DNA of 64,000 nt from Plasmopara viticola (GCA_001695595.3 MBPM02000163.1:27192-91191), one strand, 5' to 3'; shown: positions 18,353 to 31,028, counted from the first letter of the stretch. Numbers and translations: made by a program. Notes: a model not told the origin generated them from the sequence alone.

Positions 18353-18629
18353 TTGTTAAGTGCCTTTCACGTTAAAACATACAAAAACGTCGCATACCTC
18401 CTTCACGCTCAACTAAGACATCTGAGCTTATCTAGCACAGCGCCATTTGCTACTCCACTGACAGGACCTACTTTAAAAACACACACGCTCTTTAGCAAGT
18501 TTTGATGAAACTGGTTGACGCCTTCTGACTTAATTTAAAAGAGAGGAGCAGCACGGAAGAATAAGACAAGGCTTTAGTACAAAGGCAAAGCCAACCTAAA
18601 GGCGAATGATACAAGCCGTAACATCAAGT

Positions 18630-18731
18630 CCGAGTGGCCGGAATCGAACCAGCGACCAATTGATTTCCGAGTATACTGAGCTCAGTATCGAACACTACAG
18701 TCAATCGCTCTACCAACTGAGCTACACTCGG
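18630..18731 (-). tRNA. tRNA-Tyr(GUA), array 2 copy 10
   Basis: Gene unchanged; gttaagtg 5' flank as in array 1. Confidence 0.96.
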
Positions 18732-19008
18732 TTGTTAAGTGCCTTTCACGTTAAAACATACAAAAACGTCGCATACCTCCTTCACGCTCAACTAAGACAT
18801 CTGAGCTTATCTAGCACAGCGCCATTTGCTACTCCACTGACAGGACCTACTTTAAAAACACACACGCTCTTTAGCAAGTTTTGATGAAACTGGTTGACGC
18901 CTTCTGACTTAATTTAAAAGAGAGGAGCAGCACGGAAGAATAAGACAAGGCTTTAGTACAAAGGCAAAGCCAACCTAAAGGCGAATGATACAAGCCGTAA
19001 CATCAAGT

Positions 19009-19110
19009 CCGAGTGGCCGGAATCGAACCAGCGACCAATTGATTTCCGAGTATACTGAGCTCAGTATCGAACACTACAGTCAATCGCTCTACCAACTGAG
19101 CTACACTCGG
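19009..19110 (-). tRNA. tRNA-Tyr(GUA), array 2 copy 11
   Basis: Gene unchanged; gttaactg 5' flank. Confidence 0.96.
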
Positions 19111-19387
19111 TTGTTAACTGCCTTTCACGTTAAAACATACAAAAACGTCGCATACCTCCTTCACGCTCAACTAAGACATCTGAGCTTATCTAGCACAGCG
19201 CCATTTGCTACTCCACTGACAGGACCTACTTTAAAAACACACACGCTCTTTAGCAAGTTTTGATGAAACTGGTTGACGCCTTCTGACTTAATTTAAAAGA
19301 GAGGAGCAGCACGGAAGAATAAGACAAGGCTTTAGTACAAAGGCAAAGCCAACCTAAAGGCGAATAATACAAGCCGTAACATCAAGT

Positions 19388-19489
19388 CCGAGTGGCCGGA
19401 ATCGAACCAGCGACCAATTGATTTCCGAGTATACTGAGCTCAGTATCGAACACTACAGTCAATCGCTCTACCAACTGAGCTACACTCGG
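19388..19489 (-). tRNA. tRNA-Tyr(GUA), array 2 copy 12
   Basis: Gene unchanged; gaataatac 3' flank. Confidence 0.96.
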
Positions 19490-19766
19490 TTGTTAACTGC
19501 CTTTCACGTTAAAACATACAAAAACGTCGCATACCTCCTTCACGCTCAACTAAGACATCTGAGCTTATCTAGCACAGCGCCATTTGCTACTCCACTGACA
19601 GGACCTACTTTAAAAACACACACGCTCTTTAGCAAGTTTTGATGAAACTGGTTGACGCCTTCTGACTTAATTTAAAAGAGAGGAGCAGCACGGAAGAATA
19701 AGACAAGGCTTTAGTACAAAGGCAAAGCCAACCTAAAGGCGAATGATACAAGCCGTAACATCAAGT

Positions 19767-19868
19767 CCGAGTGGCCGGAATCGAACCAGCGACCAATTGA
19801 TTTCCGAGTATACTGAGCTCAGTATCGAACACTACAGTCAATCGCTCTACCAACTGAGCTACACTCGG
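19767..19868 (-). tRNA. tRNA-Tyr(GUA), array 2 copy 13
   Basis: Gene unchanged; gaatgatac 3' flank. Confidence 0.96.
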
Positions 19869-20145
19869 TTGTTAACTGCCTTTCACGTTAAAACATACAA
19901 AAACGTCGCATACCTCCTTCACGCTCAACTAAGACATCTGAGCTTATCTAGCACAGCGCCATTTGCTACTCCACTGACAGGACCTACTTTAAAAACACAC
20001 ACGCTCTTTAGCAAGTTTTGATGAAACTGGTTGACGCCTTCTGACTTAATTTAAAAGAGAGGAGCAGCACGGAAGAATAAGACAAGGCTTTAGTACAAAG
20101 GCAAAGCCAACCTAAAGGCGAATAATACAAGCCGTAACATCAAGT

Positions 20146-20247
20146 CCGAGTGGCCGGAATCGAACCAGCGACCAATTGATTTCCGAGTATACTGAGCTCA
20201 GTATCGAACACTACAGTCAATCGCTCTACCAACTGAGCTACACTCGG
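20146..20247 (-). tRNA. tRNA-Tyr(GUA), array 2 copy 14
   Basis: Gene unchanged; gaataatac 3' flank. Confidence 0.96.
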
Positions 20248-20524
20248 TTGTTAACTGCCTTTCACGTTAAAACATACAAAAACGTCGCATACCTCCTTCA
20301 CGCTCAACTAAGACATCTGAGCTTATCTAGCACAGCGCCATTTGCTACTCCACTGACAGGACCTACTTTAAAAACACACACGCTCTTTAGCAAGTTTTGA
20401 TGAAACTGGTTGACGCCTTCTGACTTAATTTAAAAGAGAGGAGCAGCACGGAAGAATTAGACAAGGCTTTAGTACAATGGCAAAGCCAACCTAAAGGCGA
20501 ATGATACAAGCCGTAACATCAAGT

Positions 20525-20626
20525 CCGAGTGGCCGGAATCGAACCAGCGACCAATTGATTTCCGAGTATACTGAGCTCAGTATCGAACACTACAGTCAAT
20601 CGCTCTACCAACTGAGCTACACTCGG
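20525..20626 (-). tRNA. tRNA-Tyr(GUA), array 2 copy 15, at the 5' junction of element 2
   Basis: Complete gene; its 5' end touches the first base of element 2. Nucleotides 20610-20626 are the left target-site duplication. Confidence 0.96.
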
Positions 20627-20641
20627 ACTTCCCAATTTGCC
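20627..20641 (+). promoter_or_regulatory. Inr/FPR core promoter at the first base of element 2
   Basis: ACTTCCCAATTTGCC; matches AYTYYNCAWTTTNYY. The 86-nt leader to the ATG at 20713 is pyrimidine-rich. Confidence 0.6.
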
Positions 20642-20712
20642 GGCTACTACGCAAGTCAAATCATAGGAAGTACTCCCTTTCAACCACCTTTTCTACCCTT
20701 CGTTCTATTGCA

Positions 20713-23236
20713 ATGGACAGCCCTGACATTTCTATCCCCGCGTATCGCAAAGAATCTTTCGAAAACGTCAAATCTGTCCCGTCTGCTGTCCCGTCTGCGT
20801 TGTTACTTACTGTAAGTAATCATCAATTGGAGAAGGGACTCGATATAGAGTTGCCTCTGACATCCAGTTCAACTGACGACGCGGCTACGGTCACGCTGCC
20901 GAAACTTAATGCTCGGACGCATTCGCTGGGTCAAGTGCGCCTGGTGGTACGGACAGTGAATCGATTCTCTCCCCTCAGTCAGGCGTCAAAAATGTCTCGT
21001 CCCCACCAGATGAAGACATGCGTCCGACCATGGCTAGCTTACTTGCGCAGCAAGAAACCATTCGTCGGAGCACCGAAGACGCTGATGCTCGGCGTGTAGA
21101 AACGCCCAAGCCACTCGCCTGCGACATTGAAGCAATCGAACGTCAGTACGCTGCTGGCGGGGACTGGTCATTCATCGCCTCTCACATGGAGCAGGCGCGA
21201 CCATATACCCTTCCTCGTGCCAAGTACGATATGGTAATCGATACCGGACGCATGTTTGCAAAAACACCGCTTCAGAAGATTATGGCATCGCTTACAGGCA
21301 AGCATCACGGCAACAAAGCACTTGAGCACCTGTACAGCAAGTTCGAGATCGGCCAAGTGTCCAAACTTCCTGGTGGTAATCTTCGGTAAAGTCGAAGAAC
21401 GCCTGCATCGCTCTCGAGCGCACAAAAGTAAACATTCTAGGGGGTGTATTCATGTTTAAGGAATTCGACGTGCTAGGTGGCAAGTACTATGTCGATGTTT
21501 CGAATGTTGACTCGGACACGAAAACGGACGTAATGCTGCACCGCTTGTTCTTGATGGGCTGTAAACCGGTGTACGATACCTTCCGTGAAGTAAACCTTGC
21601 AACTGGTATAACGTCAGCAACCTGGAGAGTATACTTCCTTACCACGACATGCCCAGGTCCCCTCATTGTGAATGGATCAGTGTGTGACCAGCTCCAGTTC
21701 GACAACAAGTTGCACCCCGTGCACGGAAAGAACGCTCCATATCCTTCCGAGCGTTTGCCTTTCGGCTATCGTTCGCATCATTTCATCGACCTGCGCACGA
21801 GTGACGACATCTATCGACGCCCAGCCACTCCAACCGGGTCACCACCACTGCAGCCTGTCACGGCACTTGTTGCAGCGAAACAGCAGCATCAAACGAACCC
21901 AAAACCAGCCACTTCTAAGTCCCAGCCGATGACCTCGCTGCAGCGTGCAGTACAGGAGTCCACAACGAAAAATGATAAGAAGCTTCAGCAAGAAGCTCAG
22001 CATAGTTTACCGCCTAACTGCAATCGACTTGCAAGCCCCCTAAGCTGCACCGACGATATTCTGTCAGTTGCGACGTTCGAGGGGTCGAGCGGAAAAATTT
22101 CCCCACCCCGTAGTCCCGAAAGCAGTATGAAGAAGCCAACGATGTACCTTACAAATGGGGAAAGCTCAGACGGATTCGCAACCGTCTTCAACACCAAGAA
22201 GCGGAGCCGCGGAGATATTGACCTTTCGAATCTTCTTACCAAAAAGCAGCCGCAATCACTCGACGGGATCGCGACTAAAAACTACTTCGAGGTCCTGCAA
22301 AACATGGAAGTCGATCTTGAGCTTAAAGACGTCACGGCAAGCAAGAAGTTTGGCGTGCGCAAGCAGATCGTACCAGTAGCCGTGGCACGTCCTTCGGGGA
22401 TGGCCACCGCAAAGGAGTCGGTATTTTTCATGGAAAAACACCACACAAAAATTAAAAAAGCTGCAAAGGCTTCGTCGATCCTAGAAGTCACGGAGGCAAT
22501 GATCAATGATGAAAATACTGCGCTGCTTGATACGTTGCCAGATCGCCTTGTGCTTGCAGACGAAAAGGTCGATGGCATGGTCAAGCTACTTGATAATGCA
22601 ACAAATCCAGACCTTGTGATGAAGCCGGCAGCTCAATGTCCGATGGCTTTCAACAGCGCGTTGTCCCTTAAAATGGCAGATGACCACCGCATCATCGCTG
22701 AAATTGCGCAACTGCACGCAATTAACCGCGTATTATCAGCTACGTTCCCGCAAGAAGACACAACTTTTGTTACAAAGTGGAAGCGTGTCATGAATATGCC
22801 TCTACCATCCAACCGCCATGAAATCTTCAAGGCATGTGCCAAGTGGTGGACCCACTCTGACTCAATTACAGAGCTTGCGCGTGCGTCGAAGGCACTCGGT
22901 ATATTTGAGCTTGCGCTCATGTCCGCTGCTCCGACACTCTTTAAAAATGACCACTGGATTCAATACTTTACAGGCCAGCCAGTCGAATGGATTCCAGCAC
23001 ACCACATGCGCTTCTTGCATCCCAACACACTGCTACGGCTGCTGCGTTCTAAGGTTGGAGAGCTCTGTATGGAGCAGTGGCGTGACGTACAATGGCAAGG
23101 TCACCTTCTTGATGATCTTGAAGTGCTCCGCCAGCTTGAAGGGTACTATCCGGACGACTCATCGGTGCTAAAAATTCAATTGAATGCCGGCTCCTTGGCT
23201 ACGACTGTGGCTGGAGCTGTCTCCAGTCGATGCTAA
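20713..23236 (+). pseudogene. Element 2 ORF1 protein (two 7-bp deletions)
   Basis: Same protein as the intact 847-aa ORF1 of element 4 but broken. Relative to element 3, a 7-bp deletion (tccacct) near 20912 breaks the frame in the Ser/Pro-rich N-terminus. A 6-bp in-frame deletion near 21090 removes two residues. A second 7-bp deletion (aattaag) near 21386 stops the middle piece after PGGNLR. Open pieces are 20713-21099, 21018-21389 and 21452-23236. The last piece spans the RRM-like strand YYVDVSNV, the disordered linker and the whole C-terminal domain, and ends VSSRC-stop. Unlike the single-base breaks elsewhere, these look like genuine lesions. Confidence 0.85.
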
Positions 23237-23279
23237 AGTTGAGTCGGAAGGACAACACGCTTGGAACGCTGTCTCGCTT

Positions 23280-26200
23280 ATGACAGTGAACACAAACGGC
23301 ATCAAGCGAAATGGCCACCTCCTTATTGGAAATCTTTTGGCCAAGCACTCGCTAACATGCGTACAAGAAACCAAGTTTGCTGACGCGCAGCATCTCAATA
23401 CGTTCAAGTTTCACCTCTGCTCACATTTTGCGCACAAACTCTTCGTCAATGACAGTAACACGCGACTCGACCGACCCACGCGCGGTCGCAGTAGTGGAGT
23501 CCTGACGCTGCTACGTTCTGATTTTCCTGGTATCGACACGGCTGCAGAAATGGTACACCTGTCGGTGCCGGGACGGTATCTTGTTGTAAAGGTAACGGTT
23601 CAACGTGCTCCCGTCTATATCCACAATGTGTATGCGCCCGTCGATAGACACGAAAAGCAATCGTTCTTTCTAAACCTTCCAATAGATGGGTTTGAAGATG
23701 ATGCAACGCACTTCGTGCTCGGAGATTTAAATACGCCACTTGACCCGCGACTTGACTGCTCGAAACCTGACTTGCGCTTCGACCCGAGCCGCTCTGCTTG
23801 TCTCGAGTGGCTTGCCAAGCTAGGTGTCGTTGATGCGTGGCGTACTCACTATGACTTTAAGCGAGTGTTTACTGGTCCCCTTCCTCGAAAAAATCGCCTG
23901 GACTACATTTTAGTTTCGGAGCAATTCTGTGACCGCTTTTACGAAAGTGCTGAATACTTCCTGCCAATGCACGCTGGGGATCATCTTGCTCATAGTGTTT
24001 CCCTTCGAAGCGGTACGCAGCTACATGGTCGTGGTTATTGGAAATTTCCACAATACCTCCTCGAATATCCAAAGATTGTATCAGCGATTGAGAGGGAGGC
24101 CGAGCAGGTCCTAGACCAACTTCGCCGTTCAAAAAACCCCGGGAAAATTTGGGAAAAGTGGAAAGGAAGCATCAAGACTCAGCTTCAAGACGTACAGAGG
24201 AAGCTCAAGCAACAAAGTACGCGAGAGATCGAAGATGCCCGCGTCACATTAGATCAAGCAGCCGCACGATACCGCGTATTTCCAGACAAAAACAATCGAG
24301 ACTTCTTTGACGAGGCTCTGCAAATCTATAAAGACACAGTCAAAAGAAGTAGTCACTACAATCATGATGCTTCTTTCGATTTCCAAGCCAACAACTCGGA
24401 ACGTTCAACATCCCATTTTTTTCGTCCTCTCGACACAAGTTTGCGGCGCGTTTCGATTGAAGAGGTAATAACACCGAGTGGAAATGTCTCATCGAATCCT
24501 CAAGAAATTTCTCTGCGCTTCTTGGAGCACTGGGGGTCTGAGATGGGTGATGTCGAAAGCCCAAACGAATCGGCTTCTGAGCCAAATGGCGCGAAGCAAC
24601 GCAAACTTCTTGACTCAATTTCGAGAAGCGTCCCAGTCACGAGCTACACAGCTTTGGAAGCCGACTTGACCACTGCTGACCTTGCAACTGCAATCCGGCA
24701 TATGAGAGCGACATCCGCTCCAGGCATGGACGGATTGACGGCTGGATTTTATCAGGTGGCACCAGTAGTATTCGGGGAGTGCCTCGTCATTGTCTTTAGA
24801 GATAGGCTGCGACGTGGTAAGCTTTTGGCGTCTCAGCGCAAATCGGCGGTCGTACTGCTACATAAGAAGGGTTCTCGCGCTGAGCCAGGCAATTACCGTC
24901 CGATTGCACTCGTGCCAGTCGACGTAAAGGTGCTGTCAAAAGCACTGACATATCGGCTACAAAGTGTAATGCTCGACTTGATTCATCCAGACCAAAAAGG
25001 CTTCGTCAAGACTCGATCAATTCATCATCATGTACGCTTTCTTGTCGACCTGCAAGACCTTGTCACAAGTCGGGATGAAGAGGCATACGCACTTTTCCTG
25101 GACTTTCAAAAGGCATTCGACCGTGTAAATTGGTCATACATGTTTCGGCTGCTGGCTTGCATGGGCTTTGGACCAGTTTTTATATCTTGGGTCCGGCTCT
25201 TGTACACCAAACCGAAGGCACACCTGCTCATCAATGGTAACATCCAGCCGGCTTTACACCCTACTCGAGGCGTTAAGCAAGGAGACCCTCTGTCGGCACT
25301 CCTATTTGTTCTCACAATTGAGCCTCTTGGAAATTTGCTTCGCAAACATGAGGAATACGGGGTATGTCTAAATGCGAATTGTACGGTGACAAGCATGTTT
25401 TTTGCAGATGACTCGACGCTTCTCGCCGGATCAATTGATCACGTTCAGGCTCAGCTCGAAATTGTCGACGAGTATTGTGCTGGCTCTGGAGCAAGACTTA
25501 ATCTATCCAAGTCGGTACTGCTGGCTCTTAATCGTAGCACGGTGTGTCCTGAACTTCCCGGGGTCCAAGTCCTTGATCGTTCTGACACAACAAAATACTT
25601 AGGCATCCCGTTCGGTCAGGCGTCAGTCAACGACATGATCACCGAATTCTTGGATGCTCGCTTTTTTGATGGCATAAAGTCATGGTACAGGCGCGCTCGC
25701 ACACTCCGAGGGAGACTGCTCGTTGCACAGACGATGGTGCTATCACGCTTATGGCACTACACTCAGCACGCGAATATTTCTCAGATCATTGTGCGGCGCT
25801 GGCAATCGATGCTTAACCGATTCGTGTTGAGTCGAAAGCATGATCGTGACGGAAAGCACGTGATGCTCATACCGAGCGAATTTCTTTATCTCCGGCGCAA
25901 TCAAGGTGGTCTTGGAATTCCGCGTCTCGATGCACAGCTCAAGAAGCAACGTCTTTCGCTGTTATTGCAGTTTATTGGGGCTGTAAGTGCTGCTGATGAG
26001 CGAAACTGGACGGCAGCGAGTGTTGAGCTGCTGGCGTCAGGATTACCTTCCTATGGCGGATGCCATGCACTGGACTTTCTTACAATTTCACCTCTTCGTC
26101 ACGGCCAGCTTATCTCACTAAGCCGAAGTGCAATGTGGTGGAGAGAGACGTGGGTGTGTTGGTACAAGACTCGATGGAACGTCACGTGGCATGACTTGGA

Positions 26201-27370
26201 TTCACATGAACGCGCCACGTACGGCCTACATCAGCCGATTTGGTTCCATGCTGATGCTCAACTTCACTACGAGAAGCGAAAACGGTCCGATGCGGCAGTG
26301 GTGCATCGACGTTGTCTAGGGATGGTTACCGAACCACAACGAAGCTTTCGTCTCCATATCTCACGTGTCTTCAACTTACGGTCACTTTCCGACTTCAGGT
26401 GTGAAGGTGAAGAGTGGCCAGCTGCAACTACCTTCGTACAGCGACATATCGACTACACGATTGGCTCAGTGCGACCGTATACACAGATAAAGTGGCTGCG
26501 CTCGCTGTACCGCGAAGCGACACAGATTGTAGACCGCCTTGAAGCACGACAACTTGTACGAGACTTGTCAAGTATTGACGCACAGAGATGTCTGCTTCCA
26601 CGAGTTGGCTACCGAAACAAAGCAAAAATATTCTTGATCCCAAAAATCCCACGGTCAGCGATTATAAAAATTGTCTGGGCGCCTGACCCTCCGAAAAAGC
26701 CGCACCCGATGAAAATTTACTCGAAGCGCGTTGACAACCACCAAATTGAAGCCTTCGCGGAGTATAGCAAGCGACTGCGCCAGATCCTGCTTCCAGTCTT
26801 CGAAGACTTGCAGTTTCGTCTAGCGTTTCGCCTGCTGCCTGTGCGATCGCGCTTTTGGTTCTGGAGACTTCACATCCAGGGATTCGTAAATGCGTGCGTG
26901 CAGGATGCAACGCGATAGAGACCGAAAAGCATTTGTTTTTTGACTGCACGCTTGCGTCACAGCTGTGGTGCCAGATCCTGCAGCTTGTCTCGCCGTTCTT
27001 TGTCTCTCGACCGTCGTGGCTCGATATTGCTCTCGCGAGCAAGCTGCGCGTACGCGACGAATGGATTAAATGCTCTGTTGTGGTAAGAGAAGTATGGCAT
27101 GTGCTTCGGGCTGTAGTGCTTCACACGATCTGGACAAACCGCAATCGATGCTTATTCGACGGACGGCAACCGATGCCAATAGCTCCGGCGCTCTTGATCA
27201 TACTGTCGACTTTCTGTGCGCACCTTCGCTTTCTCCAGCGACACCTGTATGACCGACAGCTGAGCCAAGATCTGCAACAAGTGATTGGCTTGCTGAGAAC
27301 CCATTCCATGTTTTGCAGCTTCACTTGCCAGCATCCAGGCATCACCCAGGAGCGTACTACGCAGCTCTGA
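23280..27370 (+). pseudogene. Element 2 ORF2: AP endonuclease / reverse transcriptase (one frameshift near the C-terminus)
   Basis: Best-preserved ORF2. One frame runs 23184-26918; one missing C near 26860 separates the last about 170 codons, which continue to 27370 (about 1363 aa in all). Counted from the ATG at 23280: endonuclease residues in TVNTNG (2-7), QET (29-31), Y118, D149/N151, R206-Y209 and D234/H235. RT motifs: FLDF with D608, RGVKQGDP (663-670), FADD with D710/D711, and YLGIPFG (about 773). The end holds CVRAGCNAIETEKHLFFDC, a CX4CX7HX4C zinc motif. All catalytic residues expected for target-primed reverse transcription are present. The frame is also open between the ORF1 stop and this ATG. 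Confidence 0.92.
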
Positions 27371-28461
27371 CCTGCGAAGCCGGTGTCATCACGACCTGTG
27401 CGCACAAGACAAAAAATGGGCGAGGTCTAGGAAAGAACACGGTCAATGTCGGCAAATATTGAGTTCATTTCAATTAATGCCACTTCGCCGTCAGATGTTG
27501 TGGCTGCTACCTGGTCGGGCAGCCTGCCGGTTGCCCTTGCGGGTGAAATCGTTTCCTTTGAATAACGTCTGGGTTGCTTTAGGGTCCGACGTCGCCGCAA
27601 GCCTCGTACTTGATGTATCCATACGGCGCACATGGAGGGGCACGGGTGCGAGCTAGCCGCGTCAGAAGCCGGGGAAGGCGGCGCCTCCTGAAAAGCAGTG
27701 AGAAAGCGGCTGTGTGTTGAGGCCAGAGCTTTTGTCTTCTGTGCGCCCTGGAAGGCCAGGGGTTCCTTGGTTCAGCCTGAGAGATGAAACACATCAGTTT
27801 TGGTAACCCTGCAGGGCTTGAGAAGCCAACTTACCTGTGGGGCCATAGAGGCAATTTTTTTTATTTTCGCTGTGGGGTGGAGGGACAAATTTTTTTTTAT
27901 CTCATGACGAATGAAAAGCCAGGGACTTTACCTTATAAAGTTTAAGGTCGAGACCCGATCCCAGTTATGGGTCGGCCCACGGATTGAGCTGCGGGCTACG
28001 CCGTCGTGAAACGACGCGACAGTGTGCTGAAAGACCGGACTTCCGTTTAAGCACCTGAGGTCTCGACACGTGTGAACAATTGGCATGCAATGGGCACTGT
28101 ATGCGCTGCACATGTGCCCAAAGTTTCAGCTGTTGATTGGCCGCAGTTTCCGAGCAATGTTGCCACAAACAGAAGGTCTAAACGACCAATTTTGGCCGAA
28201 GTTGAAGTCAAAATGGGGGACAAAGTGTAGAACCGAAACCCTCTCAAGCCAGTGATTGGACGAAATCCAAAACCAAAACTAAGGAAAAAACACAAATTTA
28301 TGCACTTTCCTTTTTTGAGGAAAATACATAAATTTATGAAGATTCCTATTTTGGATAAAAATGCATAATTATATATAGTACACTAGAGTAGTTTACAACA
28401 GATATTACGCCAGGCAAGTTGGGTAGACATTCGCCTTTATAACTTAATATAGACGACCTTC
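27371..28461 (+). other. 3' UTR of element 2
   Basis: No recognised gene. A 39-aa frame (27446-27565, MSANIEF...) is kept unchanged in elements 3 and 4 but has no known relatives to me. Near 27465 there is an Inr-like TTCATTTCAATTAATG with a poor FPR. Two T-rich tracts lie near 27855 and 27890. The segment ttggcatgc...ggccaaag and GTAGAACCGAA.CCCT recur in element 5. The last 30 nt hold the terminal stem-loop (28435-28452, CTTTAT/ATATAG with one mismatch). Confidence 0.6.
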
Positions 28462-28755
28462 AACTGAGCTACACTCGGTTGTTAATTGACTTTCACGTTA
28501 AAACATACAAAAACGTCGCATACCTCCTTCGCGCTCAACTAAGACATCTGAGCTTACTAGCACAGCGCCATTTGCTACTCCACTGACAGGACCTTCTTTA
28601 AACACACACACGCTCTTTAGCAAGTTTTGGTCAAACTGGTTGACGCCTTTTTGACTTAATTTAAAAGAGAGGAGCAGCACGGAAGAATAAGACAAGGCTT
28701 TAGTGCAAAGGCAAAGCCAACCTAAAGGCGAATAAAACAAGCCGTAACATCAAGT

Positions 28756-28857
28756 CCGAGTGGCCGGAATCGAACCAGCGACCAATTGATTTCCGAGTAT
28801 ACTGAGCTCAGTATCGAACACTACAGTCAATCGCTCTACCAACTGAGCTACACTCGG
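28756..28857 (-). tRNA. tRNA-Tyr(GUA), array 3 copy 1
   Basis: Matches the reference gene. Confidence 0.95.
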
Positions 28858-29135
28858 TTGTTAACTGCCTTTCACGTTAAAACATACAAAAACGTCGCAT
28901 ACCTCCTTCACGATCAACTAAGACATCTGAGCTTATCTAGCACAGCGCCATTTGCTACTCTACTAACTGGACCTACTTGAAACACACATACGCTCTTTAG
29001 CAAGTTTTGGTGAATCTGGTTGACTCCTTTTTGACTTAATTTAAAAGAAAGGAGTAGCACGGAAGAATAAGACAAGGCTTTAGTGCAAAGGCAAAGCCAA
29101 CCTAAAGGCGAATAAAACAAGCCGTAACATCAAGT

Positions 29136-29237
29136 CCGACTGGCCGGAATCGAACCAGCGACCAATTGATTTCCGAGTATACTGAGCTCAGTATCGAACA
29201 CTACAGTCAATCGCTCTACCAACTGAGCTACACTCGG
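29136..29237 (-). tRNA. tRNA-Tyr(GUA) G68 variant, array 3 copy 2
   Basis: The 3' acceptor strand reads CAGTCGG instead of CACTCGG, making pair 5-68 a G-G mismatch. Anticodon and boxes are intact; function doubtful. Confidence 0.85.
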
Positions 29238-29515
29238 TTGTCAACTGCCTTTCACGTTAAAACATACAAAAACGTCGCATACCTCCTTCGCGCACAACTA
29301 AGACATCTGAGCTTACCTAGCACAGCGCCATTTGCTACTCCACTGACAGGACCTTCTTTAAACACACACACGCTCTTTAGCAAGTTTTGGTCAAACTGGT
29401 TGACGCCTTTTTGACTTAATTTAAAAGAGAGGAGCAGCACGGAAGAATAAGACAAGGCTTTAGTGCAAAGGCAAAGCCAACCTAAAGGCGAATAATACAA
29501 GCCGTAACATCAAGT

Positions 29516-29617
29516 CCGAGTGGCCGGAATCGAACCAGCGACCAATTGATTTCCGAGTATACTGAGCTCAGTATCGAACACTACAGTCAATCGCTCTACC
29601 AACTGAGCTACACTCGG
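29516..29617 (-). tRNA. tRNA-Tyr(GUA), array 3 copy 3
   Basis: Matches the reference gene. Confidence 0.95.
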
Positions 29618-29895
29618 TTGTTAACTGCCTTTCACGTTAAAACATACAAAAACGTCGCATACCTCCTTCACGATCAACTAAGACATCTGAGCTTATCTAG
29701 CACAGCGCCATTTGCTACTCTACTAACTGGACCTACTTGAAACACACACACGCTCTTTAGCAAGTTTTGGTGAATTTGGTTGACTCCTTTTTGACTTAAT
29801 TTAAAAGAGAGGAGCAGCACGGAAGAATAAGACAAGGCTTTAGTGCAAAGGCAAAGCCAACCTAAAGGCGAATAAAACAAGCCGTAACATCAAGT

Positions 29896-29997
29896 CCGAG
29901 TGGCCGGAATCGAACCAGCGACCAATTGATTTCCGAGTATACTGAGCTCAGTATCGAACACTACAGTCAATCGCTCTACCAACTGAGCTACACTCGG
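29896..29997 (-). tRNA. tRNA-Tyr(GUA), array 3 copy 4
   Basis: Matches the reference gene. Confidence 0.95.
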
Positions 29998-30273
29998 TTG
30001 TTAACTGCCTTTCACGTTAAAACATACAAAAACGTCGCATACCTCCTTCACGATCAACTAAGACATCTGAGCTTATCTAGCACAGCGCCATTTGCTACTC
30101 TACTAACTGGACCTACTTGAAACACACACGCTCTTTAGCAAGTTTTGGTGAATTTGGTTGACTCCTTTTTGACTTAATTTAAAAGAGAGGAGCAGCACGG
30201 AAGAATAAGACAAGGCTTTAGTGCAAAGGCAAAGCCAACCTAAAGGCGAATAAAACAAGCCGTAACATCAAGT

Positions 30274-30374
30274 CCGACTGGCCGGAATCGAACCAGCGAC
30301 CAATTGATTTCCGAGTATACTGAGCTCAGTATCGAACACTCTAGTAATCGCTCTACCAACTGAGCTACACTCGG
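30274..30374 (-). pseudogene. tRNA-Tyr pseudogene with damaged anticodon arm, array 3 copy 5
   Basis: 101 nt. Plus-strand cactctagtaatcgc replaces cactacagtcaatcgc, destroying GTA and the anticodon stem. It also carries the G68 acceptor change. The equivalent gene in array 4 (41566-41667) has nearly the same damage. Confidence 0.85.
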
Positions 30375-30652
30375 TTGTTAACTGCCTTTCACGTTAAAAC
30401 ATACAAAAACGTCGCATACCTCCTTCGCGCTCAACTAAGACATCTGAGCTTATCTAGCACAGCGCCATTTGCTACTCCACTGACAGGACCTACTTTAAAA
30501 ACACACACGCTCTTTAGCAAGTCTTGGTGAAACTGGTTGACGCCTTTTTGACTTAATTTAAAAGAGAGGAGCAGCACGGAAGAATAAGACAAGGCTTTAG
30601 AGCAAAGGCAAAGCCAACCTAAAGGCGAATAATACAAGCCGTAACATCAAGT

Positions 30653-30750
30653 CCGAGTGGCCGGAATCGAACCAGCGACCAATTGATGAGTATACTGAGC
30701 TCAGTATCGAACACTACAGTCAATCGCTCTACCAACTGAGCTACACTCGG
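30653..30750 (-). tRNA. tRNA-Tyr(GUA) with shortened 26-nt intron, array 3 copy 6
   Basis: 98 nt. Four bases (ttcc, plus strand) are missing at the 3' end of the intron, next to the 3' splice site; the exons are intact. Array 4 copy 6 lacks this deletion. Confidence 0.85.
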
Positions 30751-31028
30751 TTGTTAACTGCCTTTCACGTTAAAACATACAAAAACGTCGCATACCTCCT
30801 TCACGATCAACTAAGACATCTGAGCTTATCTAGCACAGCGCCATTTGCTACTCTACTAACTGGACCTACTTGAAACACACATACGCTCTTTAGCAAGTTT
30901 TGGTGAATCTGGTTGACTCCTTTTTGACTTAATTTAAAAGAGAGGAGCAGCACGGAAGAATAAGACAAGGCTTTAGTGCAAAGGCAAAGCCAACCTAAAG
31001 GCGAATAATACAAGCCGTAACATCAAGT

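Larger units (their letters stand above)
14926..20626. repeat. tRNA-Tyr tandem array 2 (15 genes)
   Basis: Starts with the 17-nt tRNA remnant 14926-14942 (right duplication of element 1). It continues as a mosaic of two spacer alleles: gaatgatac or gaataatac before the tRNA, and gttaagtg or gttaactg after it. The tRNA bodies show no differences. The mixture, unlike uniform array 1, suggests exchange between array segments. Confidence 0.96.
20627..28461 (+). mobile_element. Element 2: tRNA-Tyr-targeted L1/Tx1-like retrotransposon
   Basis: 7.8-kb full-length copy in the same site as element 1, with a 17-bp duplication at 20610-20626 and 28462-28478. It is of one subfamily with elements 3 and 4 (nearly identical DNA) but lacks their shared 4-bp deletion in ORF2. 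ORF1 carries two 7-bp deletions and ORF2 one missing base near its end. There is no ORF3. The 3' UTR is about 1.1 kb and ends in an imperfect terminal stem-loop. Confidence 0.95.

Noticed and set aside
28498..28740. Minus-strand 68-82 aa frames (MFYSPLGWLCL...) in arrays 3-6
   Set aside because: They lie entirely in the tRNA spacer, appear or vanish with single-base changes, and show no coding-type substitution pattern.
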